A stretch of 61,820 nucleotides of DNA from Sphingomonas echinoides (GCF_029623395.1 NZ_JAPYKK010000025.1:1-61820), one strand, 5' to 3'. Numbered from the stretch's first letter, positions 25,432-34,175 are shown. Numbers and translations: made by a program. The notes: a model not told the origin generated them from the letters alone.

Positions 25432-26199
25432 ATGGCCCGCCGAAAGACGACGACTTCTTCCAACACACGCGGCGGCAGCCGTCGCGCGCCCGCACGGCGG
25501 TCGCACGGCTCCGGCGGTGGCGCGATCCGCCGCATTTTCGGCTGGGTGATCAAGGGCGTCCTCGCCTTCGTCGTGCTTTCGCTCGTCGTGGTTGGCCTGT
25601 ACCGGTTCGTCCCTCCGCCGATCACGCTGACGATGGTCGGTGATGCGCTGGCCGGGCATGGGATCGACAAATCCTGGATGCCGCTGTCGCGGATCGACCC
25701 CAACATGGCGCGCGCCGCAATTGCCGGTGAAGATTCGCGCTTCTGTTCGCACAATGGCTTCGACATGCGCGCGATCGAAACAGCCTACGCCCGCAATGCG
25801 CGGGGCGGGCGGATCCGCGGCGGGTCGACGATCAGCCAGCAGACCGCGAAGAACGTGTTTCTGATCCAGGGCGGTGGCTATGCGCGCAAGGCGCTCGAAG
25901 CATATTTCACGCTGCTGATCGAGACGATCTGGGGCAAGCGCCGGATCATGGAAGTCTATCTCAACGTCGCCGAGACGGGGATCGGCACTTACGGCGTCAA
26001 CGCTGGCGCGCAACGCTATTTTGGGCATGACGCATCGCATTTGACGCCCGGCGAGGCCGGTCGGATGGCGGCGGTGTTCCCGCAGCCCAAGAAACGCGCA
26101 GCGATCGCACCGAGCGGTTTCACCCGGCGCCATGGAAATGCGATCACGCGCCGGGTGGGCGTGGTCCGCAACGACGGACTGGATTCCTGCCTGCGGTAG
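25432..26199 (+). CDS. mtgA: monofunctional biosynthetic peptidoglycan transglycosylase
   Basis: A 255-residue protein. An Arg-rich cytoplasmic tail (1-35) is followed by a single membrane anchor (about 38-58) and a GT51 glycosyltransferase domain. The catalytic Glu is in AAIAGEDSRFCSHNGFD, followed by RGGSTISQQTAKNVFL and RRIMEVYLNVAETGIGTYGV, all GT51 motifs. There is no transpeptidase domain, and the length fits MtgA. It polymerises lipid II into glycan strands. Convergent with ybaB, with a hairpin between them. Confidence 0.93.
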   Translation: MARRKTTTSSNTRGGSRRAPARRSHGSGGGAIRRIFGWVIKGVLAFVVLSLVVVGLYRFVPPPITLTMVGDALAGHGIDKSWMPLSRIDPNMARAAIAGEDSRFCSHNGFDMRAIETAYARNARGGRIRGGSTISQQTAKNVFLIQGGGYARKALEAYFTLLIETIWGKRRIMEVYLNVAETGIGTYGVNAGAQRYFGHDASHLTPGEAGRMAAVFPQPKKRAAIAPSGFTRRHGNAITRRVGVVRNDGLDSCLR

Positions 26200-26210
26200 C
26201 GCGGCGTAAA

Positions 26211-26234
26211 CCGGGCGGGTTCAAGCCCGCCCGG
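26211..26234. terminator. bidirectional hairpin between mtgA and ybaB
   Basis: CCGGGCGGG (26211-26219) pairs with CCCGCCCGG (26226-26234) around a 6-base loop, between two convergent genes. No long U-tract on either side. Confidence 0.5.
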
Positions 26235-26240
26235 ATCCAA

Positions 26241-26564
26241 TCAGAACGGCAGCTTGAAGCCCGGGGGAAGCGGAATGCCGCTGGTCATTTTCGCCATCTC
26301 GGCGCCCGATGCCGCGTCGGCCTTCGCCTTGGCGTCGTTGAACGCGGCAACCACCAGATCCTCGAGCATCTGCTTCTCGCTTGGCTGCAACAGCGACTCA
26401 TCGATCGTGATCCCGATGATCCGACCCTTGGCCGATGCCTGGACCTTGACCAGACCGCCGCCGGCAGCGCCCTCGACCTCGATCTTGTCGAGCCCGTCCT
26501 GCGCCTTCGCCAGTTCGTTCTGGACGTTCTGCGCCATCGCCATGATGTCTTCGATACTGTTCAT
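26241..26564 (-). CDS. ybaB: YbaB/EbfC nucleoid-associated protein
   Basis: A 107-residue protein with the family pattern: an N-terminal helix (MAMAQNVQNELAKAQDGLDKIEVEG), a central sheet (LVKVQASAKGRIIGITIDESLL) and a second helix (LEDLVVAAFNDAKAKADA). EbfC-type proteins bind DNA as tweezer-shaped dimers. Its ATG overlaps the dnaX stop as ATGA. In most bacteria recR follows; here the next gene is mtgA in the opposite direction, so recR is not in its usual place. Confidence 0.93.
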   Translation of the reverse strand: MNSIEDIMAMAQNVQNELAKAQDGLDKIEVEGAAGGGLVKVQASAKGRIIGITIDESLLQPSEKQMLEDLVVAAFNDAKAKADAASGAEMAKMTSGIPLPPGFKLPF

Positions 26565-28228
26565 GCACTCTTGCTCCGTTGGGCCGCCAGCAGGCGGTCG
26601 ATTTCGCTTTCGGGAAGGCTTGCGTCGGGGAACGCTTCAAGTGCCGCAACGATCACCGGGGTCGCCAGAATTTCGGCCTTGAACGCCTCGCGGCGTGCGG
26701 CTTCGGCTTCACGCAGCGTCGGCGCACCTACGGTCGGTGCTGACGAGATCCGCCACATGCGCCCGGTGATCTGCTTGAGCGTGGCCCCGAGCTCGGCGAG
26801 CAGGTCGCTTGGCAACGGCCGCGAGGAACTCACTACCATTTCGACGTCGACGATGCTGATCAGGCTGACGTGATGCACGACGCGCGACGCCAACGCGAGC
26901 TCGCCGGCATTTTCCAGCACGGTGACGATCGCGGCGATCGACTGCGGGATCGCCGCCGCCACAGGTTCGCTCGCCGCGGGCGGAGGTGCCACAGGCGCCA
27001 CGGCGACCGGCGGCGCGCCGTTCTGGATCATCCGCGCAAGCTCGCCGGGATCAGGCAGCGTCGAGGCATGGACGAGCCGCAGCAACGCCATCTCGCACGC
27101 CTCGATCGGAAGCGCAGCGCGACCGACTTCCTCATGCCCCTTGAGCAGCAACTGCCACAAGCGATGCAAAGCGGCGAATGACAGGCTTGCGGCCCATGTC
27201 TCTAACGCCCCGCGTTCTTCCGTCGCCTGCCCCGGTTCCACGGCGGCACCCAGCTTCACCAGCGTCGTCGCATGGACGGTCTCGAGCAATCCGCGCAGCA
27301 CGCCCAGCGGATCGACGCCGAGGTCATATTGCCGCCGCAGCGCCGCCAGCGCGCCAAGCGCATCGCCCGCGAGCAGCAACGCCATCATGTCGCGGATCGC
27401 GCCGCGGTCCGACAGGCCGAGCATGTCGCGCACCGCCGCGGCGTTGACCTGCCCCCCCTCCATGTCGGCGTGGGCGATCGCCTGGTCTAGGATCGACAGT
27501 CCGTCGCGCGCCGACCCTTCGGCAGCCCGCGCGATCAGCCCGAGCGCCTCGGGTTCCGCCGAAACGCCCTCCGCCTCGACGACGCGCGCAAAATGGTCGG
27601 CAAGCTTTTCGGCGGGGATCCGGCGCAGGTCAAACCGTTGGCAGCGCGACAGCACCGTGACCGGGACCTTGTTGACCTCGGTGGTCGCGAGCACGAACTT
27701 CACGCCCTCGGCGGGCTCCTCCAGCGTCTTGAGCAACGCGTTGAACGCGTTCTTCGAGAGCATGTGGACTTCGTCGATGATGTAGATCTTGTAGCGCGCG
27801 ACGAACGCGGTCATCCGCGACGCGTCGATCACCGCGCGCATGTCGTCCACGCCGGTATGGCTCGCGGCGTCCATCTCGATCACGTCGATGTGACGCCCCT
27901 CGGCAATCCCGACGCACGGTTCGCAGACCCCGCACGGGTCGATCGTCGGGCCACCCTTCCCGTCCGGCCCGATGCAGTTAAGCGCCTTCGCCAGCAAGCG
28001 TGCGGTCGACGTCTTGCCGACGCCGCGGACCCCGGTGAGGAGAAACGCATGCGCGAGACGCTGCCGACGGATCGCATTGCCGAGCGTGGTCACCATCGCG
28101 TCCTGACCGATCAGTTCGCCGAAGGTTTGCGGACGGTATTTGCGGGCAAGCACCCGATACGCGTCCTTGGACGCTGCTTGGGGCGGCGCACCCAGGTCGA
28201 AGCCAGGAAGATCGATGGAGTCGGACAT
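26561..28228 (-). CDS. dnaX: DNA polymerase III subunits gamma/tau
   Basis: A 555-residue clamp-loader ATPase. The AAA+ module (about 20-240) has Walker A in TGVRGVGKTSTARLLA, a zinc-binding cluster (CIGPDGKGGPTIDPCGVCEPC split by loops), Walker B IYIIDEVHML and sensor 1 VLATTE. The collar domain follows (about 250-370), then a Pro/Ala-rich linker and a C-terminal region of the tau type. I saw no obvious A-rich slippery site for making gamma, though I did not scan exhaustively. It is co-transcribed with ybaB and lies downstream of the SRP RNA gene. Confidence 0.95.
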   Translation of the reverse strand: MSDSIDLPGFDLGAPPQAASKDAYRVLARKYRPQTFGELIGQDAMVTTLGNAIRRQRLAHAFLLTGVRGVGKTSTARLLAKALNCIGPDGKGGPTIDPCGVCEPCVGIAEGRHIDVIEMDAASHTGVDDMRAVIDASRMTAFVARYKIYIIDEVHMLSKNAFNALLKTLEEPAEGVKFVLATTEVNKVPVTVLSRCQRFDLRRIPAEKLADHFARVVEAEGVSAEPEALGLIARAAEGSARDGLSILDQAIAHADMEGGQVNAAAVRDMLGLSDRGAIRDMMALLLAGDALGALAALRRQYDLGVDPLGVLRGLLETVHATTLVKLGAAVEPGQATEERGALETWAASLSFAALHRLWQLLLKGHEEVGRAALPIEACEMALLRLVHASTLPDPGELARMIQNGAPPVAVAPVAPPPAASEPVAAAIPQSIAAIVTVLENAGELALASRVVHHVSLISIVDVEMVVSSSRPLPSDLLAELGATLKQITGRMWRISSAPTVGAPTLREAEAARREAFKAEILATPVIVAALEAFPDASLPESEIDRLLAAQRSKSA

Positions 28229-28329
28229 TGCCGTCTATCTAGAGCGGCATCGCGCGCGATGTAAGAGCCAGCTTTGGGGGCAGCGGCAGCGGATGCTCTG
28301 AAGGTCTGGCGCGCTGCGATCGCGCTGGC

Positions 28330-28428
28330 GCGGTGGGAGCCGGAACGACCCGCGGCGAAATCGTTGTGGCTGCTGCCTTCCGGCCCTGACCAAGTTGGCG
28401 ACGACCACGTCCGCCCGACTCCCGCGGT
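28330..28428 (-). ncRNA. ffs: signal recognition particle 4.5S RNA
   Basis: The minus strand contains the SRP domain IV core GGTCAGGGCCGGAAGGCAGC (plus 28372-28391 region), which binds Ffh. The outer helix closes with GGGAGTCGG (28415-28423) at the 5' side pairing with CCGGCTCCC (28335-28343) at the 3' side. The hairpin is about 90-100 nucleotides, the small bacterial type without an Alu domain. Ends are estimated from that helix. Its position just upstream of dnaX is common in Alphaproteobacteria. Confidence 0.9.
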
Positions 28429-28464
28429 GCATATGGCGGGGTCGGGCGGCGGGATCAAGAGTGC

Positions 28465-28692
28465 TTAGCGGCGAACCGTCCGGCAAATGCGAACACGGCG
28501 ATGGTTGCGATATTCCATGCGGCACACCCGGCGCGTGCGATAGGCCGGACGATGGCGCTCGGTATGGACGGTCCGGGTCACGACCCGGTCATGCCGATCG
28601 TGCCGGTCCTGGCGCATCTGGGCACCCGCGGCGGTCGGCGCGAGCGCGCTTGCGGCGATGAGGCCAGCCGACAGCAAAGCGATGAATTTCAT
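28465..28692 (-). CDS. small basic secreted protein
   Basis: A 75-residue protein with a signal peptide (about 1-24, cleavage after AAGAQ) and a strongly basic mature part with about 19 Arg, 6 His and two Cys near the C-terminus (RRVCRMEYRNHRRVRICRTVRR spans both). A GGAGATACCCC ribosome-binding site precedes the ATG. I recognise no named family. Similar small Arg/His-rich exported proteins occur in sphingomonads, but their function is unknown. It sits between ffs and the ferredoxin gene on the same strand. Confidence 0.7.
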   Translation of the reverse strand: MKFIALLSAGLIAASALAPTAAGAQMRQDRHDRHDRVVTRTVHTERHRPAYRTRRVCRMEYRNHRRVRICRTVRR

Positions 28693-28737
28693 GGGGTATC
28701 TCCTTCGTGCAGCCTGAATGGCACGGAAGCGAAATGA

Positions 28738-29070
28738 TCAGCGCCGCTGCATGTTCCGTGACTCGGGCGGGATTGCGACGGTGAGAGCGGCCATGTCGGC
28801 GTCCAGCACGATCTGGCAGGCCAGCCGGCTGGTCCGTGTCGCGCCCGTCGCAAGATCGAGCATGTCTTCCTCTTCCGCGCTGGCAGGCGGCAGACGCGCG
28901 AAGTCGGCGGCCGCGACGATGACGTGGCAGGTCGAGCACGCCATCTGCCCTTCGCACGTCCCCTCGAGCGGTTGCCCTGCCGCTTGCGCGACTTCGAGCA
29001 GGCGGTCGCCTGCCGCTCCCGCGACTTCGCAGACCTTACCGTCGCGCTCGACGAACCGTACTCGGATCAT
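28738..29070 (-). CDS. [2Fe-2S] ferredoxin, adrenodoxin type
   Basis: A 110-residue protein from ATG 29070. Three ligand cysteines lie in GTCEGQMACSTCHVIV (CX5CX2C) and the fourth in SRLACQIVL, the arrangement of vertebrate-type and Isc-type ferredoxins. EEEDMLDLA matches the acidic interaction helix of this group. It transfers electrons, for example to cytochrome P450s or to Fe-S assembly on IscU. Its ATG overlaps the stop of the cysteine desulfurase gene as ATGA, which favours an Fe-S biogenesis role. Confidence 0.92.
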   Translation of the reverse strand: MIRVRFVERDGKVCEVAGAAGDRLLEVAQAAGQPLEGTCEGQMACSTCHVIVAAADFARLPPASAEEEDMLDLATGATRTSRLACQIVLDADMAALTVAIPPESRNMQRR

Positions 29071-30155
29071 GCCGCGATCCTTTGCGATTCGGCCATTGCG
29101 GCGATCCGGTCGATCGCTGCACACAGTTCGTCGGCCTGGGTGTAGCGACCGAATCCGATCCGGATGCTCGACCGCGCCTGGGCATCGCGCAACCCGATCG
29201 CACGGAGCACATGGCTCGACCGGCCCGATCCGCTGGCGCAAGCCGACCCCGCGGAGAACGCGACATCGCGGAGCGACGACATCAGCCGCGCAACGTCCAG
29301 TCCGTCCCGGCGGACGTTGAGATTGCCGTGGTAGCGTGGTTCCTGGGCACCGTTCACGATCCATCCTTCCAGGCGATCAAGCGCGCGCCGCGACAGGTCG
29401 GCGACGTGGGCCGCATCGGCGACGCGCCGTTCCGCCATCAGCCGTGCCGCCGTGCCGAAACCAGCGCAGAGCGCCGGCGACAAAGTCCCCGATCGGCCAA
29501 GCGTTTCCTGCCCCCCGCCGTAGAGCAGCGGCGCGAGATAGACGCCATCGCGGACCCATAACGCACCGATCCCCTTCGGCCCGTGGATCTTGTGTGCCGA
29601 GACCGCGATCAGATCGCAGTGCGGCGGGATCTGCACACGACCGTACCCCTGGACCGCATCGCACAGGAAAAGCGCCCCAGCTGCTTTTGCAATTTCGGCA
29701 AGTGCGGCGATCGGCTGGATCACGCCGATCTCGTTGTTGACCAGCATCGCCGCAACCAGCCCGGTTCCCGGCTCGATCGCTGCGCGCGCGGTCTCCAGAT
29801 CCATCAGCCCGTCCGGTCCGACCGGCAAGACCGTCACGCTCCGCCCCTGCGCTGCCATCGCGGCGCAGGTATCGAGCACCGCAGCATGTTCGGTCGCGAG
29901 CGTCACGATCGGCCCATCGGTTCGCTGGATCGCCCAGTTGAGCGCCTCGGTCGCACCGCTGGTGAAGGCGACGTGTCCACCCGTACCGAACAGGGAAGCC
30001 ACGTGATCCCGCGCGACCTCGACGGCTGCTTTGGCCTTGCGGCCCGCTACGTGCGGCGAATGCGGATTGGCGTGATGGTCGCGCAGCCAAGGCAGCATCG
30101 CGTCAAATGCTTCCGGCGCGAGCGGCGTCGTCGCCTGATAATCGAGATAGGTCAT
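29067..30155 (-). CDS. cysteine desulfurase, IscS/NifS-like (second of a tandem pair)
   Basis: From ATG 30155 the protein has 362 residues. Fold-type I PLP enzyme: TSGATEALN, TEHAAVLD (His stacking on PLP), NNEIGVIQPI, CDAVQGYG and the PLP lysine in SAHKIHGPKGIGAL. The catalytic cysteine is in SAGSACASGSGRSSHVL. It converts cysteine to alanine, leaving a persulfide for Fe-S clusters or thiolated tRNAs. Its ATG overlaps the stop of the preceding paralogue and its stop overlaps the ferredoxin start, so three genes are coupled by ATGA junctions. Confidence 0.9.
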   Translation of the reverse strand: MTYLDYQATTPLAPEAFDAMLPWLRDHHANPHSPHVAGRKAKAAVEVARDHVASLFGTGGHVAFTSGATEALNWAIQRTDGPIVTLATEHAAVLDTCAAMAAQGRSVTVLPVGPDGLMDLETARAAIEPGTGLVAAMLVNNEIGVIQPIAALAEIAKAAGALFLCDAVQGYGRVQIPPHCDLIAVSAHKIHGPKGIGALWVRDGVYLAPLLYGGGQETLGRSGTLSPALCAGFGTAARLMAERRVADAAHVADLSRRALDRLEGWIVNGAQEPRYHGNLNVRRDGLDVARLMSSLRDVAFSAGSACASGSGRSSHVLRAIGLRDAQARSSIRIGFGRYTQADELCAAIDRIAAMAESQRIAA

Positions 30156-31246
30156 GCCGCCCCCAACAGGTCGTTGCCACGAATCGACCGCATGATTGTA
30201 CGCCATTCACGCACGAAGCGGTCGATGTCGGACGCAGTGGTGGTGCGCCCGAAACTGACGCGAACGACTTCGCGCGCGGCTTCTGCGTCCCACCCCATCG
30301 CGCCGAGCACGTGGCTCGGTTTCATGCTCCCCGACGAACACGCGCTTCCGGCGGACACCGCGATGCCCGCCATGTCGAACCGGATCAACTGCGTCGCGGC
30401 GGCCAGCCCCGGCATCCGGTACGATCCGATCGCGGGATGCCGGTCAGCGCCGATCGCGACGACCTCGCCACCCGATCGTGTGATCGCATCGTCGAGCCGG
30501 ACCCGCAACGCCGCCATCGCCGCAAGGTCTTCAGGTTCCGCCAGCGCGGCGGCATAGCCGACGGCCGCGGGTACGTTCTCGGTCCCGCCGCGATACCCGC
30601 GTTCCTGTCCGCCGGTCGGCGCAAGGCTTGCGAGATCGCGCACGAGCAACGCTCCGATCCCCGGCGGACTACCGCGCTTATGCGCGGACAGCGCGACGAA
30701 ATTCGCCTGCGCGATCCCGTCCGGATCCGCCCCGGGCGGCATTTGCGCGGCATCGACCAGCAGCAGGCCCCCTGCCCGCCGGACGATCTCCGCGATCGCG
30801 CCGAGCGGCTGTCGGACGCCGGTCTCGCTATTGGCGTATTGAACACAGACCAGTGCGGGGTCGCCATCCAGCGCCGCCGCAAGCGCCGCCAGATCGATCC
30901 GTCCCAGCGAGTCGACCGCGACGACCTTTGCACCCGGTGCCGCACGAATCACGGCGTCATGCTCGACCGAAGACATCAGCCGTCGCGGCACCGTCGCGCG
31001 GTGGAGCGCGATTGCCAAGGCTTCGCTCGCGCCGCTGGTGAACAGCAGCTCGCCGTCCCAGCGATAGGCTTTCGCGACGTCGCGGCGGGCCTGTTCGAGC
31101 ATGGCGCGCGCCGCGCGGCCCTCGGCATGTGGCGACGACGGGTTGGCCCAGGCCTCCATCGCGTGCGCCATCGCGTCGCGCGCCACCGCGAGAATCGGGG
31201 TCGTCGCGGCATGGTCGAGATAGAGGCGATCGGGCGTCATTGGCAT
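30152..31246 (-). CDS. cysteine desulfurase family protein (first of a tandem pair)
   Basis: From ATG 31246 (or 31240) the protein has 364 residues. It has the same fold: YLDHAATTPI, TSGASEALA, SVEHDAVI, VDAAQMPPG, the PLP lysine in LSAHKRGSPPGIGALLV and the cysteine in SAGSACSSGSMKPSHVL. The loop after the lysine (RGSPPG) departs from the usual IYGPKG. The residues before PLP Asp and the overall identity to its neighbour are only moderate, so the two copies are old paralogues rather than a recent duplication. It is the promoter-proximal gene of the desulfurase-desulfurase-ferredoxin operon. Confidence 0.88.
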   Translation of the reverse strand: MPMTPDRLYLDHAATTPILAVARDAMAHAMEAWANPSSPHAEGRAARAMLEQARRDVAKAYRWDGELLFTSGASEALAIALHRATVPRRLMSSVEHDAVIRAAPGAKVVAVDSLGRIDLAALAAALDGDPALVCVQYANSETGVRQPLGAIAEIVRRAGGLLLVDAAQMPPGADPDGIAQANFVALSAHKRGSPPGIGALLVRDLASLAPTGGQERGYRGGTENVPAAVGYAAALAEPEDLAAMAALRVRLDDAITRSGGEVVAIGADRHPAIGSYRMPGLAAATQLIRFDMAGIAVSAGSACSSGSMKPSHVLGAMGWDAEAAREVVRVSFGRTTTASDIDRFVREWRTIMRSIRGNDLLGAA

Positions 31247-31363
31247 CGGGATTCGGGACTCGCTGCAATCATTGCGCAGACGTGCGCCATCATTGTATAG
31301 CGCACAACTCTTCGCGCGGCCCATCGGGGCGCGCTTCCCCGCTCTTCCTTGTCAGCAGGTCCG

Positions 31364-32020
31364 ATGCCAGAAGTCATTTTTCCCGGCCCAGACGGTCGTC
31401 TCGAAGGCCGTTTCGCTCCCGCATCGCGCCCCCGCGCGCCCGTTGCGATGATCCTTCACCCCCATCCGCAGGCGGGTGGCACGATGAACAACCACATCGT
31501 GATGGAGCTCTACAAGACCTTCCAGCGCCGCGGCTTCGCGACCCTGCGCTTCAATTTCCGCGGCGTCGGCAAGAGCCAGGGCACTTTCGACAACGGCGTC
31601 GGCGAATTGTCCGACGCGGCGAGCGCGCTCGACTGGGTCCAGAGCTTTCACCCCGAGGCGCAAACGACCTGGATCGCCGGGGTCAGCTTCGGCGCCTGGA
31701 TCGGAATGCAGCTGCTGATGCGCCGTCCTGAAATCCGCGGTTTCATCTCGGTTGCGCCGCCCGCGAACATGTATGATTTCACCTTCCTGGCCCCCTGCCC
31801 GGCGAGCGGAATCATCATCCAGGGCGAAGCGGATGAAGTGGCGACTCCGGCGGCGACCCAGAAGCTGGTCGACAAGCTGCGGACGCAGAAGCACATCACG
31901 ATCCACCACGACACGATTCCCAAGGCCAACCATTTCTTCGAACACGAAATGCCGCAGCTGATGGGGTCGGTGGACAAGTATCTCGACATGCGGCTCGACC
32001 CGAACTCGCCGATCCGCTGA
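31364..32020 (+). CDS. alpha/beta hydrolase
   Basis: From ATG 31364 the protein has 218 residues. Oxyanion-region motif ILHPHPQAGGTMNN, FNFRGVGKSQG, the nucleophile Ser in WIAGVSFGAWIG (GVSFG, GxSxG type), Asp in EADEVATP and His in PKANHFF form a complete catalytic triad. The protein resembles the small cytosolic hydrolases found next to Fe-S assembly genes in many Alphaproteobacteria. It is divergent from the cysteine desulfurase operon (117 bases between starts). The substrate is unknown. Confidence 0.88.
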   Translation: MPEVIFPGPDGRLEGRFAPASRPRAPVAMILHPHPQAGGTMNNHIVMELYKTFQRRGFATLRFNFRGVGKSQGTFDNGVGELSDAASALDWVQSFHPEAQTTWIAGVSFGAWIGMQLLMRRPEIRGFISVAPPANMYDFTFLAPCPASGIIIQGEADEVATPAATQKLVDKLRTQKHITIHHDTIPKANHFFEHEMPQLMGSVDKYLDMRLDPNSPIR

Positions 32021-32028
32021 CGTCTTCC

Positions 32029-32056
32029 GCCTTCCCCGCGATCGCGCGGGGAAGGC
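32029..32056. terminator. bidirectional 12-bp hairpin between convergent genes
   Basis: GCCTTCCCCGCG (32029-32040) and CGCGGGGAAGGC (32045-32056) pair perfectly around an ATCG tetraloop between the hydrolase and GST genes. No U-tract follows, so it is hairpin-like rather than a classical intrinsic terminator. Confidence 0.55.
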
Positions 32057-32064
32057 GAGTGGTA

Positions 32065-32697
32065 TCAGGCGTAAGCGTATGGCCCGCCCTTGGCGAGCGC
32101 CGCCTGATAGGCCGGTCGCGCATGAATGCGGTCGAGCCAGGCGATCGTCGCCGGGCGCGACTCGTCCAGCCCCGCGCGGCTGCGCGCCGCCTCGAGCGGG
32201 AAGCTCATCATGACGTCAGCCGCGGTGAACGTGTCCCCCGTGAACCACGGGCGGCTGGCAAGCTCGCTCTCGACATAATCGAGGTGAACGTCGATCATCG
32301 GCTGGACGCGCTTTGCCGCCGTTTTTCCAACCACCGGGATCCGGTTCATCACCAGCAACAGCAGCAGCGGCGGCATCATCGATCCTTCGGCATAGTGTAG
32401 ATATTGCCGATACCGCAGCGTCGCGTCGCGGTGCGCGGGCGGCCCCATTCTTCCGTCCGCCAGCTCGACGATATAATCGACGATTGCCCCCGTCTCGATC
32501 ACCACCTGACCAGCGGCGGTATCCTGCAGTACGGGGGACTTGCCGAGCGGATGGATCTTCTTGAGTTCCGGCGGGGCAAGCATCGTGGTCTTGTCCCGCT
32601 CGTAGCGAACGATGTCATACGGCAAGCCGAGTTCCTCGAGCAGCCAAAGGATGCGCTGCGAACGGGAATTCTCGAGATGATGGACGATGAGCGACAT
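32065..32697 (-). CDS. glutathione S-transferase family protein
   Basis: From ATG 32697 the protein has 210 residues. N-terminal thioredoxin-like domain (about 1-80): VHHLENSRSQRILWLLEELGLPY with Ser at the usual Ser/Tyr active-site position, HPLGKSPVL and the cis-Pro strand, then ETGAIVDYI. C-terminal helical domain: DTFTAADVMMSFPLEAA is the conserved N-capping box. This is a beta-type or related bacterial GST, distinct from the YfcG-like protein at 1431. The substrate is unknown. Confidence 0.85.
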   Translation of the reverse strand: MSLIVHHLENSRSQRILWLLEELGLPYDIVRYERDKTTMLAPPELKKIHPLGKSPVLQDTAAGQVVIETGAIVDYIVELADGRMGPPAHRDATLRYRQYLHYAEGSMMPPLLLLLVMNRIPVVGKTAAKRVQPMIDVHLDYVESELASRPWFTGDTFTAADVMMSFPLEAARSRAGLDESRPATIAWLDRIHARPAYQAALAKGGPYAYA

Positions 32698-32862
32698 TGG
32701 CTTCTCCTGTCGGCCTTCAACCGGCACGATACGAGTGAAATGCCCCGGACAACTACAAGGGTCCCGCGATCTTACGCAATTTCAGGTCGGTCGGCGATTC
32801 TGGTGGCGAGCGCTGCGGTCGGGACCGGACGCGCCGGACCATTGATCCCAAAACCATGAAAA

Positions 32863-32882
32863 GCCCGCCCTTACAGGCGGGC
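32863..32882 (-). terminator. second hairpin terminator downstream of recA
   Basis: A 7-bp stem, GCCCGCC / GGCGGGC, with a 6-base loop and TTTTC on the minus strand. It may act as a back-up to the recA terminator about 50 bases upstream in the transcript. Confidence 0.5.
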
Positions 32883-32920
32883 CTTCCCAAGGTGTTCGAC
32901 GGCAAGATCAGCCGTCCCGT

Positions 32921-32951
32921 AAAAGGGAGCGCGACGCGCACGTCGCGCTCC
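32921..32951 (-). terminator. recA intrinsic terminator
   Basis: On the minus strand an 11-bp stem (GGAGCGCGACG / CGTCGCGCTCC, plus 32926-32951) with a 4-base loop is followed by CTTTTACGG. It lies about 40 bases after the recA stop. A further short hairpin (GCCCGCC/GGCGGGC, 32863-32882) followed by TTTT on the same strand is a second possible terminator. Confidence 0.75.
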
Positions 32952-32987
32952 AGCCCCCGGCCATCACCGCACGGCCGGGGAATACCC

Positions 32988-34088
32988 TCACATCTCTTCG
33001 TCGCCGTCCATGTCCTCGGGTTCGGGGCCCGCCATCATTTCCTCGGCAACCTTGTCGGTCCGCGATCGGATCGCCTTTTCGAGGCGATCGCTCATCTCGA
33101 CATTGTTCTTCAGGAAGGTCTTGGCGTTCTCACGTCCCTGGCCGATCCTGACGCTGTCGTAGGAGAACCACGCACCTGATTTTTCGACCAGCCCAGCCTT
33201 GACGCCAAGGTCGAGAATTTCCCCGATCTTGGAAACGCCCTGACCGTACATGATGTCGAATTCGACCTGCTTGAACGGTGGCGCGACCTTGTTCTTGACG
33301 ACCTTGACGCGCGTGGCGTTGCCGATGATCTCCTCGCGATCCTTGATCTGCCCGGTGCGACGGATGTCGAGGCGGACCGAGGCGTAGAATTTCAGCGCGT
33401 TGCCGCCCGTCGTCGTCTCGGGGTTGCCGTACATGACGCCGATCTTCATGCGGAGCTGGTTGATGAAGATCACCATGCAGCGCGACCGGCTGATCGAACC
33501 GGTCAGCTTGCGCAGCGACTGCGACATCAGACGCGCCTGCAAGCCAACGTGGCTGTCGCCCATCTCGCCCTCGATCTCGGCGCGCGGCACAAGGGCCGCA
33601 ACCGAGTCGACGACGAGTACGTCGATCGCGTTCGACCGCACCAGCGTGTCGACGATCTCGAGCGCCTGCTCACCCGTATCGGGCTGCGACACGATCAGCT
33701 CGTCGATGTTGACGCCCAGCTTCTTGGCATAGACGGGATCGAGTGCGTGCTCGGCATCGACGAATGCGGCGGTGCCGCCCGTCTTCTGCGCTTCTGCGAT
33801 GACATGGAGCGCGAGCGTGGTTTTGCCCGAGCTTTCCGGGCCGTAGATCTCGATCACGCGGCCGCGCGGCAATCCGCCCACGCCGAGCGCGATGTCGAGA
33901 CCGAGCGAGCCAGTCGAGATGACCTCGACCTGCATCGTCTGCTTCGACCCGAGCTTCATCGCCGAGCCCTTGCCGAACGCGCGATCGATCTGCGCCAGCG
34001 CAGCTTCGAGTGCCTTGGCGCGCTCTGCGCTCGCCTTATCCGTGGATGCCGCCATTTTGCTGTCGATCACTTTCAACGAAACCGCCAT
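32988..34088 (-). CDS. recA: recombinase RecA
   Basis: A 366-residue protein of normal length. Walker A is GPESSGKTT (about 77-85), with Walker B in LVVDSVAAL, loop L1 in [19 protein letters not shown] and loop L2 in [29 protein letters not shown]. The C-terminus is acidic ([12 protein letters not shown]), as in other RecA proteins. It catalyses strand exchange and LexA self-cleavage. A LexA box lies 73 bases upstream. Start at the first ATG of a 366-residue frame with MAVSLKVID. Confidence 0.98.
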   Translation of the reverse strand: MAVSLKVIDSKMAASTDKASAERAKALEAALAQIDRAFGKGSAMKLGSKQTMQVEVISTGSLGLDIALGVGGLPRGRVIEIYGPESSGKTTLALHVIAEAQKTGGTAAFVDAEHALDPVYAKKLGVNIDELIVSQPDTGEQALEIVDTLVRSNAIDVLVVDSVAALVPRAEIEGEMGDSHVGLQARLMSQSLRKLTGSISRSRCMVIFINQLRMKIGVMYGNPETTTGGNALKFYASVRLDIRRTGQIKDREEIIGNATRVKVVKNKVAPPFKQVEFDIMYGQGVSKIGEILDLGVKAGLVEKSGAWFSYDSVRIGQGRENAKTFLKNNVEMSDRLEKAIRSRTDKVAEEMMAGPEPEDMDGDEEM

Positions 34089-34160
34089 TGGAGCCTCCCG
34101 CTAGACCGAACGCCCATCGCGTTCAATGCATGGTGGCTATGTACTATGTTTGTTCACATA

Positions 34161-34175
34161 GAACAAGGGGCGAAC
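34161..34175 (-). promoter_or_regulatory. LexA (SOS) box upstream of recA
   Basis: On the minus strand GTTCGCCCCTTGTTC, a perfect match to the alphaproteobacterial LexA box GTTC-N7-GTTC, lies 73 bases upstream of the recA ATG. An overlapping inverted GTTC...GAAC is also present at 34152-34164. Confidence 0.85.
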
